Origin: AAA164-E04 sp964342825 | GTDB lineage: Bacteria > Verrucomicrobiota > Verrucomicrobiia > Limisphaerales > AAA164-E04 | Direction of reading: 5' to 3' | NCBI GenBank assembly: GCA_964342825.1 | Contig: CAYFHO010000003.1 | Coordinates: forward strand, 1 to 64,000 | DNA: 64,000 nt | Part shown: positions 8,449-17,963 of the stretch, one piece after another | Numbering within the stretch: the stretch's first letter is position 1 | How the letters are laid out: each line of letters opens with the position of its first letter | Made by a program: the position numbers and the translations under genes | The notes under the pieces: model-generated | Databases searched by the model: none | Told to the model about the DNA's origin: nothing | Seen by the model: the letters and a program-made list of their open reading frames with translations, nothing else

Positions 8449-9468
8449 ATGCCTAAATACAAGCTCGAATACCTCTGGCTAGACGGCTACCAGCCTGTAC
8501 CCAACCTTCGCGGTAAAACCAAAATCGTCAGCGAAGCTCCAAAATCTGTTGAAGATTGCCCATTGTGGGGTTTTGACGGAAGTTCCACTCAACAGGCTGA
8601 AGGCGGAAACTCAGATTGTATGCTGAAACCAGTCGCCCTTTATCCAGATGCAGCACGTGACAATGGATTTATCGTCATGTGTGAGGTCATGATGCCCGAT
8701 TGCACCACCCCGCACCCTTCCAACTACCGTGCAACCATTCTCGACGATCCGGAAATGGATGCCTGGTTCGGTTTGGAACAAGAATACTTTCTCTTCCACG
8801 AAAAACGCCCATTGGGTTGGCCAAAAGATGGTTATCCCGACCCACAAGGTGAATACTACACAGGTGTTGGTTACGCAAATGTGGGATCCGTCGCTCGCGA
8901 GATCGTGGAACAGCACCTCGAGTTGTGCCTCGAGGCTGGCATCAACCATGAGGGTATCAATGCCGAAGTGGCAAAGGGGCAATGGGAATTCCAAGTCTTT
9001 TCCAAGGGTTCCAAGAAATGTGCGGACGACATCTGGGTCGCTCGTTACCTCCTGATGCGCCTCTGTGAAACATACGAAGTCGACGTAGAGTGGCACTGCA
9101 AACCTTTCCTCGGTGACTGGAATGGATCAGGTATGCACTGTAACTTCTCAACCAAACACCTTCGTGAAGTTGGCGGAAAAGACTACTTCATGAAATTGAT
9201 GGACGCTTTCGAGAAGAACAAGGAAGAACACATCGCGGCTTACGGTCCGGACAATCACCTGAGACTAACCGGACTTCACGAAACCCAGTCCATTGACAAA
9301 TTCAGCTGGGGTGTTGCAGATCGCGGTGCTTCTATCCGCGTGCCTCACAGCTTCGTGCAAAACGACTACAAAGGCTATTTGGAAGATCGTCGCCCTAATT
9401 CACAAGGCGATCCTTACCAAATTTGCTCTCGCGTTCTCAAGACCATCGCTGAAGTGCCGACTTCTTAA
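8449..9468 (+). CDS. glnII: Type II (GSII) glutamine synthetase
   Basis: This cytosolic enzyme makes glutamine from glutamate, ammonia and ATP. At 339 residues it matches the short GSII family of eukaryotes and some bacteria rather than the roughly 470-residue GlnA. Family signatures are clear: the N-terminal KYKLEYLWLDGYQ, WGFDGSST, FGLEQEYFLF (metal-binding glutamates), GINHEGINAEV, GQWEFQV and NGSGMHCNFSTK (catalytic region), then DRGASIRVPH with the ATP-site arginines. The GlnA adenylylation site is absent, as is normal for GSII. It is divergent from the kinase/PP2C operon across about 180 bp that include a TTGACA box at 8413-8418. I could not find a convincing -10 or a strong ribosome-binding site. 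A terminator follows at once. Confidence 0.93.
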   Translation: MPKYKLEYLWLDGYQPVPNLRGKTKIVSEAPKSVEDCPLWGFDGSSTQQAEGGNSDCMLKPVALYPDAARDNGFIVMCEVMMPDCTTPHPSNYRATILDDPEMDAWFGLEQEYFLFHEKRPLGWPKDGYPDPQGEYYTGVGYANVGSVAREIVEQHLELCLEAGINHEGINAEVAKGQWEFQVFSKGSKKCADDIWVARYLLMRLCETYEVDVEWHCKPFLGDWNGSGMHCNFSTKHLREVGGKDYFMKLMDAFEKNKEEHIAAYGPDNHLRLTGLHETQSIDKFSWGVADRGASIRVPHSFVQNDYKGYLEDRRPNSQGDPYQICSRVLKTIAEVPTS

Positions 9469-9502
9469 GCCAATTTCGAGAACTTTCATTTCGATTGCTT
9501 CA

Positions 9503-9540
9503 AACCTCCCGTCCAATTTTTTGGTCGGGAGGTTTTTTCG
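9503..9540 (+). terminator. Rho-independent terminator after glnII
   Basis: A perfect 9-bp stem pairs AACCTCCCG (9503-9511) with CGGGAGGTT (9526-9534) and is followed by a run of T. It lies 35 bp after the glnII stop and closes a single-gene unit. Confidence 0.9.
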
Positions 9541-9550
9541 TGTGGAGGTT

Positions 9551-9817
9551 CTATTGTAACTCAATCTTTGTCTCATCAAGGCGCTGATCCCGTTCTTCGG
9601 TATAGAAATCAAGCTTACTCAACTTGAGACGAGTGATGTCTGCTAATTCGACACGAGTCATCAAAGAATCGGCATTGTCAAAAATCCAACAAGCAAATGC
9701 TTCCGCATCCTGAGGTGCTCCCATGGAAACAAACTCTTCCGGGTCCAAATCGATTATGTCCGTGACGTAAAGGTGCGTCACCTTTCGCTCGCACCTGAGT
9801 TTGACTGATCTGCTCAT
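9551..9817 (-). CDS. Hypothetical protein, 88 aa
   Basis: I do not recognise this small cytosolic protein. The ATG at 9817 gives 88 residues; an in-frame TTG at 9826 is less likely. It has mixed alpha/beta character, with a Cys at about 9 and 47 and an aromatic stretch (EAFACWIFDNAD) in the middle. The C-terminus is rich in charged residues. It lies between the glnII terminator and the sulfatase gene and is divergent from the sulfatase by about 100 bp. Coding status is moderately supported by the absence of any competing gene and by reasonable codon use. Confidence 0.5.
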   Translation of the reverse strand: MSRSVKLRCERKVTHLYVTDIIDLDPEEFVSMGAPQDAEAFACWIFDNADSLMTRVELADITRLKLSKLDFYTEERDQRLDETKIELQ

Positions 9818-9915
9818 GGAAATCAAAATAGATCAAGTCACCACCAACTTCCACACCAACCCACTTGAAAACAAAAGAACTTTAAAAACTGGATCTGATT
9901 TGAGATCTTCTTCCC

Positions 9916-11397
9916 ATGCATCTCCTTCGGATTTTAACGATCGTTTGTTTCCTGTTTCTTGCTGCCGCCTACTCTCATGCATCTGACAGAATGAATGTGT
10001 TATTCATTTTGGTGGATGACCTGGGATACATGGATATCGGGGCTTACAATCCAAACAGTTTTTATGAAACTCCGAATGTTGATCGCCTGGCGAAGCAGGG
10101 CATGAGATTTACAAACGGATATGCGGCTAATCCGGTTTGCAGCCCTACTCGCTATAGTATCATGACCGGTAAACATCCTTCGAGAGTGGATGCCACCAAT
10201 TTTTTTGCAGGCGCTCGATCCGGGACTTTCAAACCTGCTCCTCTTAACGACCGCATGCCTCTATCCGAAACGACATTGGCCGAAGCATTCCAGGAAAATG
10301 GTTACGCAACTTTTTTTGCAGGTAAATGGCACCTTGGACCTACCGAGGAGTTCTGGCCTGAGAATCAGGGGTTCGACGTTAACAAAGGTGGATGGCGTGC
10401 TGGCGGTCCTTTCAAAGCTGGAAAGTTTTTTTCTCCCTACGCAAATCCTCGACTGAAGGACGGTCCGGAAGGGGAACATTTGCCTGCGCGATTGGCATCT
10501 GAAACCATTTCGTTCATGAAGGAAAACAAAGAAAACCACTTCCTGGCCTACCTTTCATTTTACTCCGTTCACACGCCTCTCATGGCACCAAAGCAATTGG
10601 TGGCAAAGTATCAAGAAAAAGCTGAAAAACTAGGATTGACTGATCAGGAGACTTTCCAAGAGGAAGAGCAGGTTTGGCCCAACGCCAAACAGCCCCGAAA
10701 AGTCCGCACTCTTCAAACTCATGCGACATATGCAGCGATGGTGGAATCGATGGATACACATGTCGGCCGAGTACTGGACGCTCTGGTTGAACTTGGGATC
10801 GAGGACCAAACCATTGTCTGTTTTATGTCGGACAATGGAGGGCTCTCCACATCGGAAGGTTCTCCCACTTCAAACTTACCCCTGCGAGGTGGAAAGGGTT
10901 GGTTGTATGAGGGCGGCATACGCGAACCATATATCATTAAATGGCCGGGAATGAAACGTCCTGGCAGCACCAGTGGATTCCCTGTGGTCAGTATGGACTT
11001 CTACCCCACCCTTCTCGAATTGGCAGGGCTCCCGATGAAACCAAATCAGCATCTGGATGGAATTTCACTGGCTCCAATCCTCAAAGGCAACAATGCTCCT
11101 AAACGTCATTCATTGTTTTGGCATTATCCGCATTACAGCAATCAAGGAGGATTCCCAGGCGGAGCCATTCGAAGTGGTGACTGGAAATTGATTGAGCGAT
11201 TCGAAGATGGGCGCAGGCATCTGTACAACCTGCGAACTGATGTCGGGGAAAGGGAGGATCTCATTCATCAACACCCTGAACGCGCAGCCGCCATGCGTGA
11301 TGAACTGCATCAATGGTATAAGACCGTAGATGCAAAATTCCTTCAACCCAAAGACAACGGTCCCATGCCATGGAGACCTGAACTCAAATCAGAATGA
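9916..11397 (+). CDS. Secreted formylglycine-dependent sulfatase
   Basis: This 493-residue sulfatase would hydrolyse sulfate esters, most likely on a polysaccharide. A signal peptide occupies residues 1-22 (hydrophobic core ILTIVCFLFLAAAYS, then HAS), so it acts in the periplasm or outside. The activation motif is CSPTR at 75-79, where Cys75 becomes formylglycine. Metal and substrate motifs follow: LVDDLGYMD near 32-40, GKWHLG near 135, VHTPLM in the middle and MSDNGGLS around 300. The C-terminal quarter has the usual short sheet domain (GDWKLIERFEDGR, then LYNLRTDVGE). It is followed convergently by the DUF5060 hydrolase, and the GH20 gene lies beyond, so it belongs to a glycan-degrading group. 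A formylglycine-generating enzyme is not in the window. Confidence 0.92.
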   Translation: MHLLRILTIVCFLFLAAAYSHASDRMNVLFILVDDLGYMDIGAYNPNSFYETPNVDRLAKQGMRFTNGYAANPVCSPTRYSIMTGKHPSRVDATNFFAGARSGTFKPAPLNDRMPLSETTLAEAFQENGYATFFAGKWHLGPTEEFWPENQGFDVNKGGWRAGGPFKAGKFFSPYANPRLKDGPEGEHLPARLASETISFMKENKENHFLAYLSFYSVHTPLMAPKQLVAKYQEKAEKLGLTDQETFQEEEQVWPNAKQPRKVRTLQTHATYAAMVESMDTHVGRVLDALVELGIEDQTIVCFMSDNGGLSTSEGSPTSNLPLRGGKGWLYEGGIREPYIIKWPGMKRPGSTSGFPVVSMDFYPTLLELAGLPMKPNQHLDGISLAPILKGNNAPKRHSLFWHYPHYSNQGGFPGGAIRSGDWKLIERFEDGRRHLYNLRTDVGEREDLIHQHPERAAAMRDELHQWYKTVDAKFLQPKDNGPMPWRPELKSE

Positions 11398-11530
11398 TTA
11401 TTGAGACGGCTATGATTTAAATGAGGGGTTGAAGTTTCTATATTGGACCATGGAATCCAAACCCAATTTTAGAAAACAAATAGGGATGCTACCTACTATT
11501 TTCATTGATGCTGAATGAAAAGCCGATTGA

Positions 11531-13189
11531 TCAAGGCATCATGCGCATGATCATCACCCGCAATCGTCCAGGTTCTGGAACGCGGATTCGATTCCATTGC
11601 TCCATCTTGAGGACGGTTTCGCTACTATATTCACCCGTAAATGGATCGAACCATGAAATGGCCATCCTTGAATATCCATCGCGCGGTGGCCGTGGGATAA
11701 TGAGATCGTTCTCCTTTGGAACAAGATAAACAAAAAGATCTTTGTTGTTGGACATGCAAAAACCGCTGTTGGCCTTTCCGAGGGTGGGCTCCAATTGTGT
11801 GAGATCATATTTTTCTGCAAACCCGGCCAAGTGACGATAGTAATCAAGCTTGGGTCGATCGAACTCTGGAAGGTTTTCGATATCGTGGATCACGACATTC
11901 CATGAGGTATCCTGCCAATAATGTGTTGGATAAGCTCCGGCAAAAACAATGTGATAGGCACGTTCCAAATTGACTTCAGGACGGTAATAATTTCCAGAGA
12001 AAACATGGTACGGCCCGGTTTCGTAACCACCGTGCTCAATGTTGAAAATTGCCATTCGAGGATGTTTTTTTCTTATATCCCGCATGATATGCCAAGTCTC
12101 TGATTGCCAGTTTTGCACCGAAATGAAATCAACTGATTCAGGATATTTATTGCAATAGCCATAATCATGCACCGTCACGAGACGTCCATGCCCATCCAGT
12201 TTTCGCAGGCGCTGGATCCTCTGAAGGATGTATCCCATATCATTATGACCGTAACCGGTGGCTTCTTTTGAAATATCCCAAATAAGGTTTGGAAAAGCCT
12301 GGTAACGTTTGGTGACATAATCGAAAAAACGATTGTCAGCTTCGGAATCCGATTCAGGCCAGGAGACGAGTTTATTCCATACGTATATCATCAGGTGAGC
12401 AGCCATTCCTTTGCGATCCAGTTCACGGATGACTCGATCAAGACGCTGGAAGTATTCAACATTCAATGTCGAGAAATCGGGCCGCACATTGTCTCCACCA
12501 AATGGAAACACTTGAGGTTTACCGTAATCGTATTTCGCTGGAAGTTTCGGATCTCGAGGCCAGCGAACATCGTAGGCATAGACATTCATAACTACCTGGT
12601 TGAATCCATTGCGACTCACGTAATCGATGAGTTGGCGACTCTTGGGAATGTCATCTGCATTCTCAGCGTCCAATGCAAACAACCAGTCTATTTCATAAGC
12701 CAGAGGAAAATAAGCTGAACCGTCGGCATAGGTAAATCGGCGTGAATCGCGTGGATCAATACCAATAGGGCCGTGGTGGCCGAATCTCTCAGACTCAACC
12801 TTGACCAACCCATGTTTTCCGTCCAATTCAGACAAGGATGACTTGGTCTTGTAGGTCCAGTGTCCTTTGATCGTTGGTGCAAACCGTATCACAAACCGAT
12901 CTCCACCATCCCAATACCCAGGCACCCTCATTGTTTCTTCTCCGTTTGTAAAAACGGCTTCAAATGTTACGTCAAAAGGCGAAAGAGTCCCTGATTTCGC
13001 AGAAAAGGGAATATCAACAGGAGTCCACCTACTGGTGGAGTATTCTTCCGCTGCGTATCCTTTGAACGGCATTGTTAAAGTCAGGAAGAAAATGAGAATC
13101 TGTCTCCAAATCAAAATGAGTTGGTTATCGGAATCTAAAAATGAACCTTTTGTGATCATAACGATAGTGTGTTTTCGAGAAATGCTCAT
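11531..13189 (-). CDS. Secreted DUF5060 / apiosidase-like glycoside hydrolase
   Basis: The protein is 552 residues. After a hydrophobic segment (about 26-45, ILIFFLTLTM) that should act as a signal or anchor, residues 50-130 form a DUF5060-type beta-sandwich (WTPVDIPFSAKSG, then GYWDGGDRFVIRF, then GHWTYKTKS). A (beta/alpha)8 domain follows that resembles the DUF4038/apiosidase-like group of clan GH-A hydrolases. Candidate catalytic glutamates are in WDISKEATG and FNIEHGGYE. A C-terminal beta domain (about 480-552) ends the chain, including WFDPFTGEYSSE. It is likely periplasmic and acts on plant or algal polysaccharide, but the bond it cuts cannot be read. It lies 26 bp upstream of the GH20 gene's stop on the same strand, so the two probably share a transcript. 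Confidence 0.75.
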   Translation of the reverse strand: MSISRKHTIVMITKGSFLDSDNQLILIWRQILIFFLTLTMPFKGYAAEEYSTSRWTPVDIPFSAKSGTLSPFDVTFEAVFTNGEETMRVPGYWDGGDRFVIRFAPTIKGHWTYKTKSSLSELDGKHGLVKVESERFGHHGPIGIDPRDSRRFTYADGSAYFPLAYEIDWLFALDAENADDIPKSRQLIDYVSRNGFNQVVMNVYAYDVRWPRDPKLPAKYDYGKPQVFPFGGDNVRPDFSTLNVEYFQRLDRVIRELDRKGMAAHLMIYVWNKLVSWPESDSEADNRFFDYVTKRYQAFPNLIWDISKEATGYGHNDMGYILQRIQRLRKLDGHGRLVTVHDYGYCNKYPESVDFISVQNWQSETWHIMRDIRKKHPRMAIFNIEHGGYETGPYHVFSGNYYRPEVNLERAYHIVFAGAYPTHYWQDTSWNVVIHDIENLPEFDRPKLDYYRHLAGFAEKYDLTQLEPTLGKANSGFCMSNNKDLFVYLVPKENDLIIPRPPRDGYSRMAISWFDPFTGEYSSETVLKMEQWNRIRVPEPGRLRVMIMRMMP

Positions 13190-13214
13190 TGTCTCATCAC
13201 TTATGTAAAGGTCA

Positions 13215-15038
13215 TCATTCCTCGAATACCTCTACTTCGGTCAACCGACTAAATGAGGGAAAGGTAAAATCCTCGAACCCATCAGTCTCAATGCGCACCA
13301 CCTTCACCTTGGTCGTATCAAATTGATGTTCAATATACCGCTTCTTTCCACGCTGACCTTGTGAAGTTTCTCCCACTTTGTGAAATGCTTTGCCGTCTGT
13401 TGAGATGTAAAGGCGATATTTTTCCCATCCATTACCCGCAGCCATCTCATGGATCCGCACCCTTGAAGCATCCACTGCTTTTTTGAGTTCAATGTCGATG
13501 ATCAAAGGTTCCGGTTTGGTTGGATATCCCAAAAAAAGATCGAATTGATCTGTGATTCCGTTGGTCAATCGGCCCGGTACGAAGTGTGGTTGATGAGCTG
13601 CTCTTGACGGTTTCACTTTTGCACCAAAGGCAAGATTGCCTCTTGCTTCTTCAGCAGATGCAACCGGCATGGAAGGAATCTGAAAACCTGAAATAGATTC
13701 GAGTCGGGGTAGCAGCTTTTTCTCATTCAACGCGTATGCTTCGTAGGATTGGTCAGAGTCATAATCCCAAGCCCTGGTTGCTGCCGCTCCATATCGTTTC
13801 AAACAAAGCGGAAGCAAATTCTGTTCTCGCCCCTCCCACCAAGGCATGCAGAAACCCAATATGTGATCAGTGGTTTCAGCCCATTGCGGCTGATGAAAGG
13901 ATGGAATGCCTGGATCAACGTTTTTTAAACGCCTGAAATCTGCATAATAACACTGATCAACTGGAATACCTGTGAAGTTGTTTCTTGGATAATGATCCAC
14001 AATGTAAAATGGATCCCAGGAGGCATTAATGATTTTGTAACCCGCCTCAATCATTTCAGTGATAGGGTAATATCTACTTTCCCATGCCATGTGGATGACA
14101 TCTTCGTTGACTTTGGTTTGACCTTTGTGAGTCATTCCAGCAGAGGGTCCTTCCCATACGACCGTTGTCCTGCCCTGGCTCTTGATAAACTGGTTGAGTC
14201 GGTTGATAAATTTCCTTTGATCCTCCTGGGAAACTCCGAAAACCTCGTCAGCTCCGATATGCATGTAGGGTGTGGATCTGAAAATGCTTAACATCTCCTG
14301 AATCAATGCCTCAACACCTTTCTGCGCTTTGGGTAAGATGGCTAATTCATTGGTCGTTTCACCAAAAACATCCGGTCTCTTACCACGAAGGATGGTGGAG
14401 TGACCAGGCACCTCCAACTCTGGCACAATGGTCACGCCACGAGCCTGACTGTAAGCTTCCAGATCACGAAAATCATCCAGTGTCCAACCCGCTCGGGAAC
14501 TGTATAGTTCAGGATAAGCTTCGGATGGCCAGGAGAAAAGTTGATCATCTGTCAGGTGAAGTTGAAGGTAGTTACCACGGTAAAACCAAATCATATCAAC
14601 CACCCGTCGTATTGTTTTCGGAGAATGCGGGTTCCGCCCCATGTCAACCAGGAAGGAACGGTAAGGAAAGTCGGGCGCCTCATTCCACTCACCTTCTTCC
14701 CATGTCACAGTACCACCTTCATCCCATTGTGCACGTCGCACCAAATCGGCAGTAGCATGAGCTGCACCTGCTGTGTCACTGGCCTTCAAGCGAATTTGTG
14801 TTTTGATCACCTGAATTTCATATCCCTCATTGGGCAGTGATGTATCCAATTCAAAAGATATGGTCGTGTCTCCACCATTGCTTAAGCCAATATCCGTCAC
14901 TCCGAGGTTCTTCAACGATTCTATCAGCACATTGGCTTGTGGTTTGAGTTGATCGGATCGAGTTTGAACCGAAACCGAGCCGATCAGCTCAAAGCTGCAA
15001 AACAAGAAGAGAATGGAGATGGTTTTCAACAGATGCAT
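13215..15038 (-). CDS. Secreted GH20 beta-N-acetylhexosaminidase
   Basis: This exo-enzyme removes terminal GlcNAc or GalNAc through substrate-assisted catalysis. The ATG at 15038 gives 607 residues with a signal peptide (about 1-22); the in-frame TTG at 15062 is less likely. After a GH20b-like N-terminal domain (about 35-115), the barrel begins with FLVDMGRNPHS. It includes QLHLTDDQLFSWPSEAYPEL and PELEVPGHS, and the catalytic Asp-Glu pair is in HIGADEVFG (Asp264, Glu265). Trp-rich substrate-site stretches follow (HMAWESRYYP, then QPQWAETTDHILG). The last 120 residues form a discoidin-like jelly-roll (DASRVRIHE through KVVRIETDG) that could bind sugar. The gene is upstream of the DUF5060 hydrolase on the same strand. 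The assignment is firm. Confidence 0.92.
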   Translation of the reverse strand: MHLLKTISILFLFCSFELIGSVSVQTRSDQLKPQANVLIESLKNLGVTDIGLSNGGDTTISFELDTSLPNEGYEIQVIKTQIRLKASDTAGAAHATADLVRRAQWDEGGTVTWEEGEWNEAPDFPYRSFLVDMGRNPHSPKTIRRVVDMIWFYRGNYLQLHLTDDQLFSWPSEAYPELYSSRAGWTLDDFRDLEAYSQARGVTIVPELEVPGHSTILRGKRPDVFGETTNELAILPKAQKGVEALIQEMLSIFRSTPYMHIGADEVFGVSQEDQRKFINRLNQFIKSQGRTTVVWEGPSAGMTHKGQTKVNEDVIHMAWESRYYPITEMIEAGYKIINASWDPFYIVDHYPRNNFTGIPVDQCYYADFRRLKNVDPGIPSFHQPQWAETTDHILGFCMPWWEGREQNLLPLCLKRYGAAATRAWDYDSDQSYEAYALNEKKLLPRLESISGFQIPSMPVASAEEARGNLAFGAKVKPSRAAHQPHFVPGRLTNGITDQFDLFLGYPTKPEPLIIDIELKKAVDASRVRIHEMAAGNGWEKYRLYISTDGKAFHKVGETSQGQRGKKRYIEHQFDTTKVKVVRIETDGFEDFTFPSFSRLTEVEVFEE

Positions 15039-15236
15039 GGCAGTGGGTTTTTCATTGAACAAAGGATGACAGATTCAAAGTGCAAAGCGATTCTGAAACG
15101 ATTTGGAATGGGTGTCAATTTTGGTCGTGATGGCCTCGGATTCATTTATCAGGAGTCCCCACACTGTTGGTCATGAAGAATCAATTTCATCTGAGGAACA
15201 ATTGCCTTTTAGCCGAATATGAGATAGAGATGACTC

Positions 15237-15668
15237 ATGGAACAAAACACAAATGTGGTCATCTATGACGGGGATTGTCCGTTGTGCACTTTTCAGATGA
15301 AGCTGCTCACCTGGATGGACTGGTTAAACGTGACCACTTTGGTTCCCTTATCTCACCCCAAGGTGCAAGGCATGGCTCCACAACTCAAAAGAGAAGACCT
15401 GATGGCAGCCATCCACTGTATTGATCAACAGGGCAATATCCATCGCGGTGCACGGTGCATCCGCTTTGTTTCATTGAGAATGCCTCTCCTGATTCCTCTT
15501 GCGTTGATTTTATGGATCCCCGGGGTGATATGGATTGCGGAAAAAGTATACCAATGGGTCAGTGAAAACCGATTGATCCTGAGCAAGGTTTTCGGATGCA
15601 AGGATGCTTGTGGCATCATGCCGCAACGTCAAAGAAAGCAAGAAGACGTGTTCAATAAACCTTCCTGA
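15237..15668 (+). CDS. DCC-family (DUF393) thiol-disulfide-oxidoreductase-like protein
   Basis: This 143-residue protein has the DCC-family signature YDGDCPLC at the N-terminus, with Cys14-Pro-Leu-Cys17 forming a thioredoxin-like CxxC. A hydrophobic stretch (about 82-102, MPLLIPLALILWIPGVIWIA) suggests membrane attachment. The C-terminus is basic and holds two further Cys near 122 and 126. DCC proteins are presumed redox proteins, but their substrates are unknown. The gene lies 41 bp upstream of the squalene-cyclase-like gene on the same strand, so the two may form an operon. It is divergent from the GH20 gene across about 200 bp. Confidence 0.85.
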   Translation: MEQNTNVVIYDGDCPLCTFQMKLLTWMDWLNVTTLVPLSHPKVQGMAPQLKREDLMAAIHCIDQQGNIHRGARCIRFVSLRMPLLIPLALILWIPGVIWIAEKVYQWVSENRLILSKVFGCKDACGIMPQRQRKQEDVFNKPS

Positions 15669-15709
15669 AAAATCCAGATTCCATCCTTCAGCTCGATCCA
15701 TTTGAAAGA

Positions 15710-17590
15710 ATGATTTCAAACAATCTGGATGTGTCCCGATTCAGAAGATGTCACGAAAAGGTCGTCTCAGACCTTCTTGGCGCACGGAATGCATCACACC
15801 ATTGGGAAGGACATCTCTCGAGTAGCGCATTATCCACAGCAACCGCTGTCACGGCCTTGGCATTAGTGGACCGAGGACGCGAGAACAAGGATGACAACAC
15901 TCGCAATTATCAGCAGGCAGGCATTCAGTGGCTTGTCGATCATTTCAACACCGACGGCGGTTGGGGTGACACGACCATCAGCTTGAGCAACATCAGCACG
16001 ACTGCTTTGGTGTGGGCGGCTTTTAAGGCAGTTGAAGGTGCGGCTAATCAGCATTCGAAGCTGATGCAAAGGACCGAATCCTGGCTGATTGAAAAGGCGG
16101 GATCTCTTTCTGTCGAATCACTCTCCGAAACGATCATTCAAAGGTATGGAAAAGACAAAACCTTTTCTGTCCCCATCCTGACAATGTGTGCCTTGTCGGG
16201 CCGCTTTGGTGAAGGACGAGACGCCTGGAAAACCGTATTGCAACTACCATTTGAACTCGCGGCATGCCCTCCCAGCTGGTACGCCGCATTGAAGCTGCCA
16301 GTGGTCAGTTACGCGCTGCCTGCCTTGATTGCCATCGGTCAGGTCAAACATTTTTCGCGTCCCACAAAAAACCCGATCATTCATTGGATACGTCATCTGG
16401 CGAAGGAGCCAACCTTACGAAGGTTGATCAGTATTCAGCCTACAAGTGGCGGTTTTCTGGAAGCAACCCCGTTGACCAGTTTCGTGGTCATGAGTCTGGC
16501 GGGTTGCCAATTGTTTAAGCACCCAGTGGTTGAGTCGGGAGTAAACTTTTTAAAAAAATCCATGCGATCAGATGGCAGTTGGCCCATCGACACCAACCTT
16601 GCCACATGGGTAACCACATTAAGTGTGCAAAGTCTCGGGGACTGCGAACTTCAAAACATTCCGGAGAACGAAAAGGAATCCCTTCAATCCTGGCTATTGA
16701 ATCAACAATATCAAACGATTCACCCATTCACTCAGGCCAAACCTGGGGGCTGGGCATGGACCGATCTACCAGGCGGGGTTCCAGATGCGGATGATACTCC
16801 CGGAGCTTTGATCGCCATCCATAAACTGGCAAATAAAACTTCAGACATCAAAGATCAGGCGATGTCCGGGATTCAATGGTTATTGGATTTGCAAAACAAG
16901 GATGGAGGTATCCCTACATTCTGCAAGGGCTGGGGGAAACTTCCTTTTGATCGCAGCAGTTCCGACCTAACAGCCCACTGCCTGCGTGCCTGGAGCCTTT
17001 GGTATCCCGAAATGCCATCGACCGCACAAAGTAAAATGGACAATGCCATCAGAAAAGCCATCCGGTTCCTGGCCAATCAGCAATCGGAACAAGGTTATTG
17101 GCTTCCGTTATGGTTTGGGAACCAACATGCGGTAGAGGAAGAAAACCCGGTTTATGGCACGAGCAAAGTCGTGGAGGGGCTCCTTTCTCTTGGGGCAGCC
17201 TTTGATTCAGAGATTCACCCGCTCATTGAGAAAAGTCTGAACTGGATGATTGATCAGCAGAATACTGACGGCGGCTGGGGAGGCATGGCCAATACTCCCT
17301 CTTCAAATGAAGAAACCGCTCTATGCGTCAGCGCGATCGCGCTTTCGCTTCGAAGCCGACTGCAGAATCGTGAACTTACAAAGAAAAGCTCAGAGGCATT
17401 GGGACGAGGTCTCGATTGGTTGCTCATGCGCATTGAAACGGGTCAGCACAAGAAGGTTTCACCGATTGGATTCTACTTTGCCAAACTTTGGTATTATGAA
17501 TCCATGTATCCATTGATTTTCATTTCAAATGCGATGAATCAGGTAAAACTCTTTTTCGAACATCAAGCAAGTTCGCAATCTTCAAGCTAA
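15710..17590 (+). CDS. Squalene-hopene-cyclase-like triterpene cyclase
   Basis: At 626 residues this has the length and architecture of a squalene-hopene cyclase, which folds linear squalene into a pentacyclic triterpene at the membrane. The protonating acid motif is DADDT at 359-363, equivalent to DxDDT in hopene cyclases. QW-type repeats are spread along the chain: FNTDGGWGD (79-87), SDGSWP (near 287), NKDGGIP (near 396), EQGYWLPLW and NTDGGWGG near the C-terminus. The stretch before the acid motif (GGWAWTDLPGG) differs from the usual hopene-cyclase text, so a divergent cyclase or prenyl-cyclase subfamily with another product is possible. There is no signal peptide. It follows the DCC gene, and its stop overlaps the stop of the convergent small membrane-protein gene. 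Confidence 0.8.
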   Translation: MISNNLDVSRFRRCHEKVVSDLLGARNASHHWEGHLSSSALSTATAVTALALVDRGRENKDDNTRNYQQAGIQWLVDHFNTDGGWGDTTISLSNISTTALVWAAFKAVEGAANQHSKLMQRTESWLIEKAGSLSVESLSETIIQRYGKDKTFSVPILTMCALSGRFGEGRDAWKTVLQLPFELAACPPSWYAALKLPVVSYALPALIAIGQVKHFSRPTKNPIIHWIRHLAKEPTLRRLISIQPTSGGFLEATPLTSFVVMSLAGCQLFKHPVVESGVNFLKKSMRSDGSWPIDTNLATWVTTLSVQSLGDCELQNIPENEKESLQSWLLNQQYQTIHPFTQAKPGGWAWTDLPGGVPDADDTPGALIAIHKLANKTSDIKDQAMSGIQWLLDLQNKDGGIPTFCKGWGKLPFDRSSSDLTAHCLRAWSLWYPEMPSTAQSKMDNAIRKAIRFLANQQSEQGYWLPLWFGNQHAVEEENPVYGTSKVVEGLLSLGAAFDSEIHPLIEKSLNWMIDQQNTDGGWGGMANTPSSNEETALCVSAIALSLRSRLQNRELTKKSSEALGRGLDWLLMRIETGQHKKVSPIGFYFAKLWYYESMYPLIFISNAMNQVKLFFEHQASSQSSS

Positions 17591-17940
17591 GCCAATATCC
17601 ACATCAATAAGAAACCCAACATCAATCCACATCCCCCCAGCAAACTCAGCCACCAGGGTTCTGTATCTGGTGCCTGATCGTTACTTTTTCTGAGTGTCTT
17701 CGGTTGAGACGAGGGAGGAGAAGTTTGGGGTGAATATCTTCGTCCCCCTTTTCTGAAATCGATCCCGCTTAGTATTCGCTCATTATCAATGCCAGCGTGT
17801 TGTGAAAGGACATGTCGCTTAATTGCCTTTGACAAATGAGTGCGGGATGGGTGAATGCTTCGAGCTGCGCCGAATTGCCAATCCATTGTGGAGGTGTTTT
17901 TAATCATGACACCACCATCATGAATCATACCATAAGACAT
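17587..17940 (-). CDS. Small C-tail-anchored hypothetical protein
   Basis: I do not recognise this 117-residue protein. Its N-terminal 90 residues are hydrophilic, Arg/Ser/Pro-rich and probably flexible, and the last 20 (SLLGGCGLMLGFLLMWILA) form one membrane helix, so it would be tail-anchored. Its stop codon overlaps that of the convergent cyclase gene. It lies 23 bp downstream of the lipid-kinase gene on the same strand, so it probably belongs to that operon. A coding role is likely but not certain. Confidence 0.55.
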   Translation of the reverse strand: MSYGMIHDGGVMIKNTSTMDWQFGAARSIHPSRTHLSKAIKRHVLSQHAGIDNERILSGIDFRKGGRRYSPQTSPPSSQPKTLRKSNDQAPDTEPWWLSLLGGCGLMLGFLLMWILA

Positions 17941-17963
17941 TTACTGTCCATGGGGGAAAAAGT

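Noticed and set aside
8611..9096. A 161-codon frame on the minus strand
   Set aside because: It lies wholly within the well-supported GSII glutamine synthetase gene and shows no domain or start signal.
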